This document shows, piece by piece, positions 26,080 through 38,232 of a stretch of DNA of 64,000 nt. Every line of letters starts with the position of its first letter. The stretch's first letter is position 1. The notes under the pieces are model-generated. The model saw nothing but the letters and a program-made list of their open reading frames with translations, ran no database searches and was not told the DNA's origin. The stretch lies in NCBI RefSeq assembly GCF_035610345.1, contig NZ_CP141213.1, positions 744,001 through 808,000 on the forward strand, given 5' to 3'. This DNA is from Sinorhizobium meliloti (GTDB lineage: Bacteria; Pseudomonadota; Alphaproteobacteria; Rhizobiales; Rhizobiaceae). The position numbers and the translations under genes were made by a program.

Positions 26080-26546
26080 CAATCCTCTCCGCGGACCATG
26101 GTGAAGAAGTCGACGCGGGTCGCAGCCGTTTCCTCGGCCTTGCGACGGTCTTCCGCATCAAGGCGAGCGGCCACCTGCTCGTGCAGCGCCTCGACGCTTG
26201 CGCGATGCGCAGCGCTCTGAAAAAGCGCGTCGAAGATCGCGGCAAAGCGGGCGCGTGCCTTGTCGGTGCCGAGCAGTTGCCCATGGCCGATCTCTCCGGT
26301 CGCAAGCCGCACGGTGGCGCGTGAAACGGTGGCCTCGCCGAGGTTGAAAGGATCGCCGCCGCCGCCGATCTTGCCGCGCACCATGACGAGCCCGGTTTCC
26401 GGACCGCGCACCGGCGCGACCTCCGGCTTGTCGTCGATCGCATCCCAGGCCATGGAAAGTTCGCCGAGCGTGGCGCGCGCCAGAAGCCGCATGCCTTCCC
26501 GGCGCTGAGCGATGCCTTCATCACTTGTCTTAGCTGCGTCCATCAT
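26079..26546 (-). CDS. phnG: C-P lyase core subunit PhnG
   Basis: First gene of the phosphonate operon, 155 residues. The pattern 'REGMRLLARATLGEL', 'VRGPETGLVMVRGKIGGGG', 'FNLGEATVSRATVRL' and 'GHGQLLGTDKARARFAAIFD' identifies PhnG, the small core subunit. Two adjacent ATG codons exist at 26546 and 26543; GGAG upstream is better spaced for the second. It is divergent from phnF with 122 bases between the likely starts, and that gap holds the probable operator. Confidence 0.93.
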   Translation of the reverse strand: MMDAAKTSDEGIAQRREGMRLLARATLGELSMAWDAIDDKPEVAPVRGPETGLVMVRGKIGGGGDPFNLGEATVSRATVRLATGEIGHGQLLGTDKARARFAAIFDALFQSAAHRASVEALHEQVAARLDAEDRRKAEETAATRVDFFTMVRGED

Positions 26547-26558
26547 CTCACTCCAAAA

Positions 26559-26576
26559 TGTCTATTGATCTAGACA
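26559..26576. promoter_or_regulatory. Probable PhnF operator
   Basis: A perfect inverted repeat TGTCTA (26559-26564), six-base spacer, TAGACA (26571-26576) lies just upstream of phnG in the phnG-phnF gap. Two further TATAC-type words follow at 26580-26592. UTRA-type GntR repressors bind such 18-20 base palindromes, and the site overlaps the expected phnG promoter. Confidence 0.55.
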
Positions 26577-26668
26577 ACTATACATCTTATACCTTTCCAT
26601 AGCCTTCGCAAATGACAGGCTTGTGACATTTGCCAAGAAACCGGCGGCGAAGAAGTGGGGCGAAGAAG

Positions 26669-27403
26669 ATGGTGGCGAAGGTCGTCGAACGGCAGATGGG
26701 TGTGGCGCTATGGCGGCAGATTGCCGACAGGATACGGCTGGCGATCAGCAACGGTGACTATGACGCGACCGGCATGGTGCCGCCGGAGACGGCCCTTGCA
26801 GCGGAATTCGGCGTCAATCGCCACACCGTGCGCAGCGCGCTGGCAGCACTCGCGGAAGAAGGTCTGGTGCGGGCGGTGCAGGGGCGCGGCACGATGATCG
26901 AGCGCAAGGATCGTGTGAGCTATCCGATCTCGCGGCGCACTCGCTTCTCGCAAGGTCTCGGCCGCCAGGTGAAGGAAATCGGAACCGAGCTCCGGGGGCA
27001 TCGCCAAGTGTCGGCAAGCGGCGAAATCGCCGCTGCGCTTGGCGTTCCCCCGGGCACCCCTCTCATCGAGCTCAGCACCGTCAGCAGCGGCGACGGGCGG
27101 CCGCTTTCGACGGCGGTCAGCTACTACCCCGCCGAGCGCTTTGCGAGGATGGCGGAGGAATATGGGCGGCTCGGATCGGTCACCAAGGCCTTTGCCGTGC
27201 ATGGGCTCGACGACTACGTCCGGGTCTCGACGGAGATCGTCGCGCGGCACGCGGACGCAGAGGAACTCTCGCTTCTGAAACTCTCGCCGGGGGCGATCGT
27301 CATGGAGACGCAATCGATCAATGCGGATCTCGGAGGCCGCCCGGTCGAATATTCGCGAACGCGCTTTGCCGCCGACCGGATGAAGCTCCGGATCGAGACT
27401 TGA
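26669..27403 (+). CDS. phnF: Phosphonate operon regulator PhnF (GntR/UTRA family)
   Basis: Transcription regulator of the HutC branch, 244 residues. The N-terminal winged helix includes 'ALWRQIADRIRLAISNGDYD' and 'LAAEFGVNRHTVRSALAALA'; the C-terminal UTRA ligand domain includes 'GTPLIELSTVSSGDGRPLST' and ends 'GRPVEYSRTRFAADRMKL', a common UTRA close. ATG 26669 is preferred to the upstream TTG (26630), which would add 13 basic residues. Divergent placement next to phnG is typical. It probably represses the phn operon, perhaps in response to a phosphonate or phosphate state. Confidence 0.9.
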   Translation: MVAKVVERQMGVALWRQIADRIRLAISNGDYDATGMVPPETALAAEFGVNRHTVRSALAALAEEGLVRAVQGRGTMIERKDRVSYPISRRTRFSQGLGRQVKEIGTELRGHRQVSASGEIAAALGVPPGTPLIELSTVSSGDGRPLSTAVSYYPAERFARMAEEYGRLGSVTKAFAVHGLDDYVRVSTEIVARHADAEELSLLKLSPGAIVMETQSINADLGGRPVEYSRTRFAADRMKLRIET

Positions 27404-27423
27404 ACTCGGCCGGACGGCGCGGA

Positions 27424-29562
<2,139 letters not shown>

Positions 29563-29623
29563 TGTTTCACTCCGAATAGCTTTGGCCGGGGCTTGGCCCT
29601 CATCGGTACCGATGAAACCGCAA

Positions 29624-29735
29624 GCCCCTCATCCGCCTGCCGGCACCTTCTCCCCGCAAGCGGGGCGAAGGAGACCCGCGGCGCAGTCTTAAATCCGCTC
29701 TCCCCGCGTGCGGGGAGAGGGCTAGGGTGAGGGGC
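29624..29735. repeat. GC-rich double-hairpin intergenic repeat
   Basis: The unit starts GCCCCTCATCCG and ends GGTGAGGGGC, so its ends pair. Inside are hairpins CCCCGC-AA-GCGGGG and a perfect ten-base stem CTCTCCCCGC-GT-GCGGGGAGAG (29698-29719). It is the same kind of element as 21262-21335 and fills most of the pccA-bhbA gap, where it could weaken or stabilise the transcript between the two genes. Confidence 0.6.
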
Positions 29736-29787
29736 AAAGCTGCCGCTCCTCACGGCGGCATCTCAGCGCCTCCTCAACGCTGCACCA

Positions 29788-31800
29788 TCACTCGAACTCC
29801 ATGATCAACTCGTCCACCGCGAGGCTCGCGCCGGCTTCGATCGCCACGCGCTTCACGATCGCACGCTTTTCCGCCCGCAGAATATTCTCCATCTTCATCG
29901 CCTCGACGACGGCAATCGCCTGTCCGGCCTCGACCGTGTCGCCGGGCTTGACGCTGATCGAGGTCACCACCCCGGGCATTGGGCAGAGCAGCATCTTGGA
30001 CGTGTCGGGCGGAAGCTTCTTCGGCATCAGGCGGGCGAGCTCGGCGACGCGAGGGCTTCTGACCCTTGCGACGACGTCGATCCCTCGCCAACGCAACCTT
30101 ATGCCCGGGCCGGCGAGCTCGACCTTTACGCTCATGGGCTGATTGTCGATGTTGAAAGCGGCGCGGGTGCGGCCGGGGGCCCAGTCGGTTGCGACGGAAA
30201 CGGATGTCCCGTCGGCAAAGCGGACATAGGTGCCGTCGGCGGAAGCCTCGCATGTGATCTGAATGTCGTGCCCGTCGAGGCTCGCCACCCATTCATGGCC
30301 GACGATCCGGCGGTGGTTGCCGATGGTGCCGGAGATCCGGCTGGCGCGCTCCTGGAGCGTCTGGTTGACCGTAGCCGCGACGGCGGCGAGCTTGCGTGCC
30401 GAAGTCTCGTCCGGCGCCACCCCTTGAAACCCGTCCTTGAATTCCTCGGCGATATAGGCGGTGGTCAGCCGTCCCTCGCGGAAACGGTCCTGCTGCATCA
30501 CGGCCGAGAGGAAGGGCAGGTTATGGCCGATCCCTTCGACTTCGAACGCGTCGAGTGCATCCGCCATCGCGCGCACGGCCGTCGGCCGGTCCGGTCCCCA
30601 GGTGCAGAGCTTGGCGATCATCGGATCGTAATACATCGAGATCTCGCCGCCCTCGCAGACGCCGGTGTCGTTGCGGATGACGGTACCGTCGGCCTGTACG
30701 CCTTCCTCCGGCGGACGATAGCGCGTCAGCCGGCCGATCGAGGGGAGGAAGTTGCGATAGGGGTCTTCGGCATAGAGCCGGCTTTCAATTGCCCAGCCGT
30801 CGAGCTTCACGTCTTTCTGGGTGAAAGCCAACTTCTCGCCGGCCGCGACGCGGATCATCTGCTCGACCAAATCGAGGCCGGTAACGAGTTCCGTCACGGG
30901 ATGCTCGACCTGCAGCCGGGTGTTCATCTCGAGAAAGTAGAAGTTGCGGCCGGCGTCCACGATGAACTCTACCGTGCCGGCCGAGTGATAGCTGACGGCC
31001 TTTGCCAGCGCGACCGCCTGCTCGCCCATGGCGCGGCGTGTCTTCTCGTCGAGGAAGGGCGAGGGCGCCTCCTCGATGACCTTCTGGTTCCGCCGCTGGA
31101 TCGAGCATTCGCGCTCACCGAGATAGACGATATTGCCATGTTTGTCGCCGAGCACCTGGATCTCGATGTGGCGGGGCTCGGTCACGAATTTCTCGATGAA
31201 GATGCGGTCGTCGCCGAAGGAGCTTTTCGCCTCGTTCTTCGACGACTGGAAACCCTCCCGTGCCTCGCGCTCGTTCCAGGCGATCCGCATGCCCTTGCCG
31301 CCGCCGCCGGCGGAAGCCTTGATCATCACCGGAAAGCCGATCTCAGCGGCGATGCGCGCGGCCTCGTCCGCATCCTCGATCAGCCCCATATGGCCGGGAA
31401 CGGTGGAAACGCCCGCTTTCGCGGCGAGCTTCTTCGAGGTGATCTTGTCGCCCATCGCCTCGATCGCCCCGACCGGCGGACCGATGAAGGTCACGCCTTC
31501 CTTCTCCAGAGCCTCGGCGAAGGCGGCGTTTTCGGAGAGGAAGCCGTAGCCGGGGTGAACGGCATCGGCCCCGGTCCTGCGGATCGCCGCGAGGATATTC
31601 TCGATGACGATGTAGGACTGGCTGGAGGGGGAGGGGCCGATATAGACGGCCTCGTCCGCCATGCGTACATGCATTGCGTCGCGGTCGGCATCCGAATAGA
31701 CGGCAGCTGTCGCTATGCCGAGCTTCTTCGCGGTCCGGATGACGCGGCAGGCGATTTCACCACGATTGGCGATGAGGATCTTCTTGAACATGTTTCCCAT
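29788..31800 (-). CDS. pccA: Propionyl-CoA carboxylase alpha subunit PccA
   Basis: Biotin-carrying subunit, 670 residues. Order of parts: biotin carboxylase N-domain ('KILIANRGEIACRVIRTAKK'), ATP-grasp with 'KASAGGGGKGMRIAW' (about 165-180) and 'EMNTRLQVEHPVTELVTGLD' (about 290-310), a BT linker domain, and the C-terminal biotinyl domain with EAMKMEN (biotin on the lysine near residue 635). With PccB it carboxylates propionyl-CoA to methylmalonyl-CoA. ATG 31800 has GGGAGA six bases upstream; ATG 31791 is also possible. It starts 12 bases after pccB. Confidence 0.95.
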   Translation of the reverse strand: MGNMFKKILIANRGEIACRVIRTAKKLGIATAAVYSDADRDAMHVRMADEAVYIGPSPSSQSYIVIENILAAIRRTGADAVHPGYGFLSENAAFAEALEKEGVTFIGPPVGAIEAMGDKITSKKLAAKAGVSTVPGHMGLIEDADEAARIAAEIGFPVMIKASAGGGGKGMRIAWNEREAREGFQSSKNEAKSSFGDDRIFIEKFVTEPRHIEIQVLGDKHGNIVYLGERECSIQRRNQKVIEEAPSPFLDEKTRRAMGEQAVALAKAVSYHSAGTVEFIVDAGRNFYFLEMNTRLQVEHPVTELVTGLDLVEQMIRVAAGEKLAFTQKDVKLDGWAIESRLYAEDPYRNFLPSIGRLTRYRPPEEGVQADGTVIRNDTGVCEGGEISMYYDPMIAKLCTWGPDRPTAVRAMADALDAFEVEGIGHNLPFLSAVMQQDRFREGRLTTAYIAEEFKDGFQGVAPDETSARKLAAVAATVNQTLQERASRISGTIGNHRRIVGHEWVASLDGHDIQITCEASADGTYVRFADGTSVSVATDWAPGRTRAAFNIDNQPMSVKVELAGPGIRLRWRGIDVVARVRSPRVAELARLMPKKLPPDTSKMLLCPMPGVVTSISVKPGDTVEAGQAIAVVEAMKMENILRAEKRAIVKRVAIEAGASLAVDELIMEFE

Positions 31801-31812
31801 CGGGTTCTCCCG

Positions 31813-33345
<1,533 letters not shown>

Positions 33346-33454
33346 CGCTCTCCTCCATTTTTGCTGATTGTGCAGAGGCTTGCCTGCCTTCGCAATAGCG
33401 CCGAAGGCCTGATGGAAAAACCGCCGATGATGTGCAAATGTGGAACATATAAAA

Positions 33455-33483
33455 TTGCGAAGCGCAAACTGCAAAGTTGCGAA
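33455..33483. promoter_or_regulatory. Cluster of TTGCGAA/GCAAA boxes, probable regulator sites
   Basis: Within 29 bases there are two TTGCGAA words 22 bases apart (33455-33461 and 33477-33483), a TTGCG-N3-CGCAA palindrome (33455-33467), tandem GCAAACT/GCAAAGT (33464-33477) and a GCAA-AG-TTGC palindrome (33471-33480). A further TGCAAA lies at 33433. The related mycobacterial PrpR binds TTTGCAAA-like words, so these fit autoregulation and pccB control by the adjacent regulator. Confidence 0.5.
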
Positions 33484-33496
33484 TACGAGTGCAAGG

Positions 33497-34915
33497 ATGG
33501 CGATCGGGAAGCTCTATATCGGCCGCAAGGTCAGGGATCTCAGGGATGGCAAGCGACTGACGCAGGGGCAGTTCGCCGAGCGCATCGGAATTTCGACGAG
33601 CTATCTCAATCAGATCGAGAACAATCAGCGTCCCGTGTCCGCGGCGGTGCTGCTCGCACTGGCGGAGAAGTTCCAGATCGACATCGCCGAACTATCCTCG
33701 GGCGAAAGCGACCGATTGCTCTCGGCACTGTCGGAAGCTTTGAGCGACCCGCTCTTCGAAACCTATTCGCCGAGCCTGCAGGAGCTGAAGCTCGTCGCCC
33801 AGAATGCGCCGGGGCTCGCCCATGCGCTGATCTCCTGTCATCAGGCCTATCGGCGCAACAGCGAGCAGCTCGCCAGCATCGACGACACGATCGGCCGTGG
33901 TGCGTCCCTGGTGGAGACGACGCCCTATGAAGAGGTCCGCGACTTCTTCCATTTCGTCGACAACTATATTCATGAAATCGATACGCTCGCCGAGACGCTT
34001 GCGGGCGAGCTCGGCCTGGGCGATGGCGACAACCATGCGGCCCTCGCCGCCTATCTGGAGGCGCGCCACGGGATACGTGTCGTGCGCGGGGCAGCGGGTG
34101 ACGAGGCGATCCGCCGTTTCGATCCCCGCGCCCGCCTACTCACGCTCAATCCTTACGCGCCGGCGGCGACACGCGACTTCCAGCTCGCATTGCAGATCGC
34201 ACAGATGCACGCCCGCGAGGAGATCGACCGGGTGGCGGGAAGCGCCGGCTTCCGAACGGAGGAAGCCTATGAGATCTGCCGCATCGGTCTGCAGAACTAT
34301 TTTGCGGGCGCCTTGATCCTCCCCTACCAGCCGTTCTCGAAAGCCGCACGCGACCTGCGCCACGATGTCGAGCTTCTTGCTGCCCGTTTCGGTGCCTCGC
34401 TGGAGCAGGTCTGCCACCGGCTTTCGACGCTGCAGCGGCCGGGGCAGAAGGGTATTCCGATCTTCTTCGCGCGGATCGACCGGGCCGGCAACATCACCAA
34501 GCGGCACAGTGCCGCCAAGCTGCAATTCGCCCGCTTCGGCGCAGCCTGCCCGCTCTGGAACGTGCATCAGGCCTTCGAGACACCGGGCCGCATCATCCGC
34601 CAGCTTGCCGAGACGCCGGACGGCGTGCGCTACCTCTGTCTCGCGACCCAGATCACCAAGGGCGGCGGCGGTTACCGGGCCGCGCATCCCCGCTATGCCT
34701 TGGCGCTGGGCTGCGAAATCTCCTACGCCGATGCCTTCGTTTATGCCGACGACATGGATCTCGGGAACCGCGCCGCCTACGATCCGATCGGCATTTCCTG
34801 CCGCATCTGCGAGCGCACCAGATGTGCGAGCCGTGCCGTGCCGCCGCTGAAGCGCAAGCTCATCGTCGATCATGACATGCGCGGCGCTCTGCCGTATCGT
34901 CTTAGCGAGACGTAG
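33497..34915 (+). CDS. ScfR/PrpR-type short-chain acyl-CoA regulator
   Basis: Transcription regulator of 472 residues. An N-terminal XRE helix-turn-helix ('[20 protein letters not shown]', about residues 20-45) is followed by a central region that includes an IrrE-like zinc-peptidase remnant (about 190-280, '[20 protein letters not shown]'), and a C-terminal ScfR domain with four cysteines spread over '[11 protein letters not shown]' and nearby. Mycobacterial and alphaproteobacterial relatives control propionyl-CoA and methylcitrate metabolism by sensing short-chain acyl-CoA. Its place between pccB-pccA-bhbA and the valine genes matches. ATG 33497 follows GCAAGG closely; the upstream frame is unlikely because it covers the promoter boxes. 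Confidence 0.85.
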   Translation: MAIGKLYIGRKVRDLRDGKRLTQGQFAERIGISTSYLNQIENNQRPVSAAVLLALAEKFQIDIAELSSGESDRLLSALSEALSDPLFETYSPSLQELKLVAQNAPGLAHALISCHQAYRRNSEQLASIDDTIGRGASLVETTPYEEVRDFFHFVDNYIHEIDTLAETLAGELGLGDGDNHAALAAYLEARHGIRVVRGAAGDEAIRRFDPRARLLTLNPYAPAATRDFQLALQIAQMHAREEIDRVAGSAGFRTEEAYEICRIGLQNYFAGALILPYQPFSKAARDLRHDVELLAARFGASLEQVCHRLSTLQRPGQKGIPIFFARIDRAGNITKRHSAAKLQFARFGAACPLWNVHQAFETPGRIIRQLAETPDGVRYLCLATQITKGGGGYRAAHPRYALALGCEISYADAFVYADDMDLGNRAAYDPIGISCRICERTRCASRAVPPLKRKLIVDHDMRGALPYRLSET

Positions 34916-34931
34916 AGCTGCGCCTAGCGTC

Positions 34932-34949
34932 CTGTTCGTTTCTGAACAG
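34932..34949. promoter_or_regulatory. 18-base palindrome before the acyl-CoA dehydrogenase gene
   Basis: CTGTTC (34932-34937), six-base spacer, GAACAG (34944-34949). It lies 16 bases after the regulator's stop and about 90 bases before the dehydrogenase start, in a gap that also has a GCATTTGCG word (34959-34967) like the boxes at 33455. It lacks a U-run, so an operator is more likely than a terminator. Confidence 0.4.
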
Positions 34950-35038
34950 ATACTGTGTGCATTTGCGTCTGTGCCTGTGCGGGTTTTGCTGTAACTAAGC
35001 ATTGCAGCAGCGATATGCGGGTCAGGGAGGACATGCAT

Positions 35039-36181
35039 ATGGATTTTCGCCTTTCCGAGGAACAGCAGGCCATCCGCACGATGGCGCTCGATTTTGCCCG
35101 GGACGAGATCGCGCCCCACGCAATCGACTGGGACCAGCAGAAGCATTTTCCGGTGGAGACTTTGCGCGCGGCGGCCGCGCTCGGAATGGCCGGCATCTAT
35201 GTCCGCGACGACGTCGGCGGAACGGGACTTACCCGTCTCGACGCGGCAATGATCATCGAGGCGCTCGCGACCGGCTGCCCCGCAATCGCCTCCTTCGTTT
35301 CGATCCACAATATGTGCGCCGGCATGATCGATCGCTACGGCACGGACGCGCAGCGCCGGCGCCTGCTTCCGCCGCTTCTCACGATGGATGTTCTGGCGAG
35401 CTACTGTCTGACGGAGCCCGGCTCCGGCTCGGACGCGGCCGCGCTCAAGACAAAGGCGGTGCCCGAGGGTGACGCCTATCTGCTTACCGGCCAGAAACAG
35501 TTCATTTCCGGTGCCGGCGAGTCCGGCCTTTATATCGTCATGGCGCGCACGGGCGAGGAAGGGCCGAAGGGGATCTCAGCCTTTGTCGTCGAGAAGGACG
35601 CTCCTGGGCTCACCTTCGGCGCCAATGAGAAGAAGATGGGCTGGCATGCCCAGCCCACGCGGGCGGTGATGCTCGACAATGTTCGCGTTCCCGTCGAGAA
35701 CCGGCTGGGTGCCGAGGGCGAGGGCTTCAGGATCGCCATGGCCGGTCTCGACGGCGGGAGGCTCAACATCGCCGCCGCCTCGCTCGGCGGCGCGCAATCC
35801 GCTTTTGACAAGGCGCTTGCCTATGTCCAGGAGCGCCGGGCCTTCGGGAAGGCGATCGGCGAATTCCAGGCGCTGCAGTTCCGCCTCGCCGATATGGCGA
35901 CGGATCTGGAAATCGCTCGGACCTTCCTCTGGCGGGCGGCCTGCGCCCTCGATGCGGCGGACCCGGAGGCGCCGAAGCTCTGCGCGATGGCCAAACGTTT
36001 TGTCACAGATCGCTGCTTTGCTGTCGCCAATGACGCACTGCAATTGCATGGCGGCTACGGCTATCTCGCCGACTACGGCGTCGAGAAGATTGTCCGCGAC
36101 CTGAGGGTGCACCAGATACTCGAAGGTACGAACGAGATCATGCGGCTGATCGTGTCGCGTGCGATCATGGGACGGAACTAG
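35039..36181 (+). CDS. Acyl-CoA dehydrogenase, probably isobutyryl-CoA dehydrogenase
   Basis: Flavoenzyme of 380 residues that puts a double bond into a short acyl-CoA. It shows the family start 'MDFRLSEEQQAIRTMALDFA', the FAD motif 'SYCLTEPGSGSDAAALKT' near residue 125, 'QVRRAFGKAIGEFQALQF'-type binding ('ERRAFGKAIGEFQALQFRLA') and the catalytic glutamate in 'QILEGTNEIMRLIVSRAI' near the C-terminus. With the next two genes it fits the valine path: isobutyryl-CoA to methacrylyl-CoA. ATG 35039 is preferred to 35033 because GGGAGG ends two bases before the latter but eight before the former. Confidence 0.88.
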   Translation: MDFRLSEEQQAIRTMALDFARDEIAPHAIDWDQQKHFPVETLRAAAALGMAGIYVRDDVGGTGLTRLDAAMIIEALATGCPAIASFVSIHNMCAGMIDRYGTDAQRRRLLPPLLTMDVLASYCLTEPGSGSDAAALKTKAVPEGDAYLLTGQKQFISGAGESGLYIVMARTGEEGPKGISAFVVEKDAPGLTFGANEKKMGWHAQPTRAVMLDNVRVPVENRLGAEGEGFRIAMAGLDGGRLNIAAASLGGAQSAFDKALAYVQERRAFGKAIGEFQALQFRLADMATDLEIARTFLWRAACALDAADPEAPKLCAMAKRFVTDRCFAVANDALQLHGGYGYLADYGVEKIVRDLRVHQILEGTNEIMRLIVSRAIMGRN

Positions 36182-36193
36182 GAAGGATTTTCG

Positions 36194-37255
36194 ATGGAGA
36201 TGCAGACCACGCTTCCGGAGGTCATTGTCGAGCGCCAGGGCGCGATCGGCAGGCTGCGGCTCAACCGTCCGCGCGCACTGAACAGCCTCAATCGCAGGAT
36301 GATCCGCGCGATCGCTGCGGCGCTGACCGAGTTCGAGCGCGACCCGGAGATTGCCGCAGTGCTTGTCACGGGCGAGGGCGAACGGGGCCTCTGCGCCGGC
36401 GGCGACATCCGGATGATCTACGAAAGCGGCCGCGAACGGCCTGAGGAGGGCGCGCAGTTCTGGCGCGAGGAGTTCGTCGTCAACAGCCGAATTTCAGCCT
36501 ATTCCAAGCCCTATATCGCGATCATGGACGGGATCGTGATGGGCGGCGGCGTCGGCGTTTCCTCCCATGGCAGCCATCGGATCGTGACCGAGAGGACGCG
36601 CTTCGCCATGCCGGAAACGGGGATCGGCTATTTCACCGATGTCGGCGCGACCTGGCTCCTGCCGCGCGCGCCCGGCGAGTTCGGTACCTATCTCGGGCTG
36701 ACGGGCCGCGATGTCGGTGCGGCGGCGGTCATCCATGCGCGGCTCGCCGACAGTTTCGTTCCCTCCGAGAGGATAGGCGAGCTCATCGCCTCGCTCTCTG
36801 CCTCGGCCACGGCCGATGACGTTTCGGCGGCGATCCGCGCCGTTTCGAGCGAACCCCCGGCATCGGCCCTGCTCGACCATCTGTCCGTCATCGACCGCTG
36901 CTTCGCCTTCGATGCCGTGGAGGAAATCCTCGCGGCACTGGAGAAGGACGCGTCGGATTTCGCGGGCGAGACGCTCGAACTCCTGAAGACCCGATCGGCG
37001 ATCAGCCTCAAACTGACGCTGTCGCTCCTAAGGGCAGGGCGCTCCAGCGCAACGCTCAACGAATGCCTCGAGCGGGAATATGCCGCCACCCTCGCCATGC
37101 TTTCCAATCCGGATTTCTACGAGGGCGTCAGGGCCGCGGTGATCGACAAGGACAGGAATCCGAAATGGTCGGTCGGGCTGTCGGAAGCTACCCCCGAGAT
37201 GCTCGCCCGCTTCGGGAGGAATGACGGCGCGCCGCTCTTCGCCGGAAAGGCATAA
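36194..37255 (+). CDS. 3-hydroxyisobutyryl-CoA hydrolase (enoyl-CoA hydratase/isomerase family)
   Basis: Crotonase-fold thioesterase of 353 residues, longer than the usual 260-residue hydratases. The HIBCH signature is present: 'LCAGGDIRMIYESG' near residue 65, 'GIVMGGGVGVSSHGSHRIVT' near residue 115 and 'FAMPETGIGYFTDVGATWLL' near residue 140, which carries the catalytic Glu and Asp. It hydrolyses 3-hydroxyisobutyryl-CoA to free acid for MmsB. It lies 12 bases after the dehydrogenase and 45 bases before mmsB. A plain enoyl-CoA hydratase is the alternative, but length and motifs favour the hydrolase. Confidence 0.88.
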   Translation: MEMQTTLPEVIVERQGAIGRLRLNRPRALNSLNRRMIRAIAAALTEFERDPEIAAVLVTGEGERGLCAGGDIRMIYESGRERPEEGAQFWREEFVVNSRISAYSKPYIAIMDGIVMGGGVGVSSHGSHRIVTERTRFAMPETGIGYFTDVGATWLLPRAPGEFGTYLGLTGRDVGAAAVIHARLADSFVPSERIGELIASLSASATADDVSAAIRAVSSEPPASALLDHLSVIDRCFAFDAVEEILAALEKDASDFAGETLELLKTRSAISLKLTLSLLRAGRSSATLNECLEREYAATLAMLSNPDFYEGVRAAVIDKDRNPKWSVGLSEATPEMLARFGRNDGAPLFAGKA

Positions 37256-37300
37256 GGCGCGAGCAGTTCGCGACAGGTTCAGTTGAGGAGGAGAGGCAAG

Positions 37301-38197
37301 ATGACGAAGATCGCCTTTATCGGGCTTGGCAACATGGGCGGACCTATGGCCGCCAATCTGGTGAAGGCGGGCCACGCGGTCGCCGGCTTCGATCTGTCGG
37401 AAGCTTCGCGCAATGCCGCCGCCAAGACGGGCGTTTCGGTCGCCGGCTCGATCGCGCAGGCCGTGCGTGAGATGGAATGCGTCATCACCATGTTGCCGGC
37501 GAGCGCGCATGTCCTTTATGTGTGGGACGAACTGCTCGGCTTCGTCGATCCCGGCACGCTTCTGATCGACAGCTCGACGATCGACGTCGAAAGCGCGCGC
37601 AAGGTTCACGGCCTTGCCGAAAGGGCTGGCTGCCCTTCGCTCGACGCGCCTGTTTCCGGCGGCACGGCGGGGGCGGCGGCCGCTACGCTGACCTTCATGG
37701 TCGGAGGGAGCGAGGGCGCCTTCTCGCGCGGCAAGCACCTGCTCGAAGCCATGGGCAAGAAGATCGTCCATTGCGGCGACGCCGGCGCCGGCCAGGCGGC
37801 GAAGATCTGCAACAATATGATCCTCGGCGTTTCCATGGCGGCGGTCTGCGAGGCCTTCGTGCTCGCCGAACGGCTCGGCCTCTCGCATCAGGCGCTCTTC
37901 GACGTGGCCTCTACCTCGTCGGGCCAGTGCTGGTCGCTGACGACCTATTGCCCGGTGCCCGGCCCGGTTCCGACCTCGCCTGCAAATGGTGGCTACAAGC
38001 CCGGTTTCGCCGCGAGCCTCATGCTCAAGGATCTGAAACTCTCGCAGCAGGCGGCCAGCGCCAGCGGTGCGGCGACGCCGATGGGGGCACAGGCGACACA
38101 GCTTTACAGCCTTTTCGAGAAGCTCGGTCACGGGGCAGAGGATTTCTCCGCGCTGATCCATCTGCTCAGGGGGAACGAGGAGGCGAAGGAGGGGTAG
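37301..38197 (+). CDS. mmsB: 3-hydroxyisobutyrate dehydrogenase MmsB
   Basis: NAD-dependent dehydrogenase of valine catabolism, 298 residues, converting 3-hydroxyisobutyrate to methylmalonate semialdehyde. It shows the Rossmann motif 'FIGLGNMGGPMAANLVKAGH' at the N-terminus, substrate motif 'SLDAPVSGGTAGAAAATLTF' near residue 120, and catalytic lysine motif 'GDAGAGQAAKICNNMILG' near residue 170. ATG 37301 has GAGGAGGAGAGG directly upstream; a start six codons earlier would overlap that site. Last of the three-gene valine set. Confidence 0.94.
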   Translation: MTKIAFIGLGNMGGPMAANLVKAGHAVAGFDLSEASRNAAAKTGVSVAGSIAQAVREMECVITMLPASAHVLYVWDELLGFVDPGTLLIDSSTIDVESARKVHGLAERAGCPSLDAPVSGGTAGAAAATLTFMVGGSEGAFSRGKHLLEAMGKKIVHCGDAGAGQAAKICNNMILGVSMAAVCEAFVLAERLGLSHQALFDVASTSSGQCWSLTTYCPVPGPVPTSPANGGYKPGFAASLMLKDLKLSQQAASASGAATPMGAQATQLYSLFEKLGHGAEDFSALIHLLRGNEEAKEG

Positions 38198-38232
38198 CTT
38201 GCCCCCTCTGGCCTGCCGGCATCCACCAATCC

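Noticed and set aside
26630..26668. TTG 26630 as the phnF start
   Set aside because: It adds 13 basic residues before the conserved domain and lacks a ribosome site; ATG 26669 fits the family start.
29563..29787. A cobalamin riboswitch before the mutase gene
   Set aside because: The gap is filled by a GC-rich double-hairpin repeat and has no B12-box-like conserved core.
34932..34949. SOS (LexA) box
   Set aside because: Alphaproteobacterial LexA boxes are direct GTTC-N7-GTTC repeats; this is an inverted CTGTTC/GAACAG repeat beside catabolic genes.
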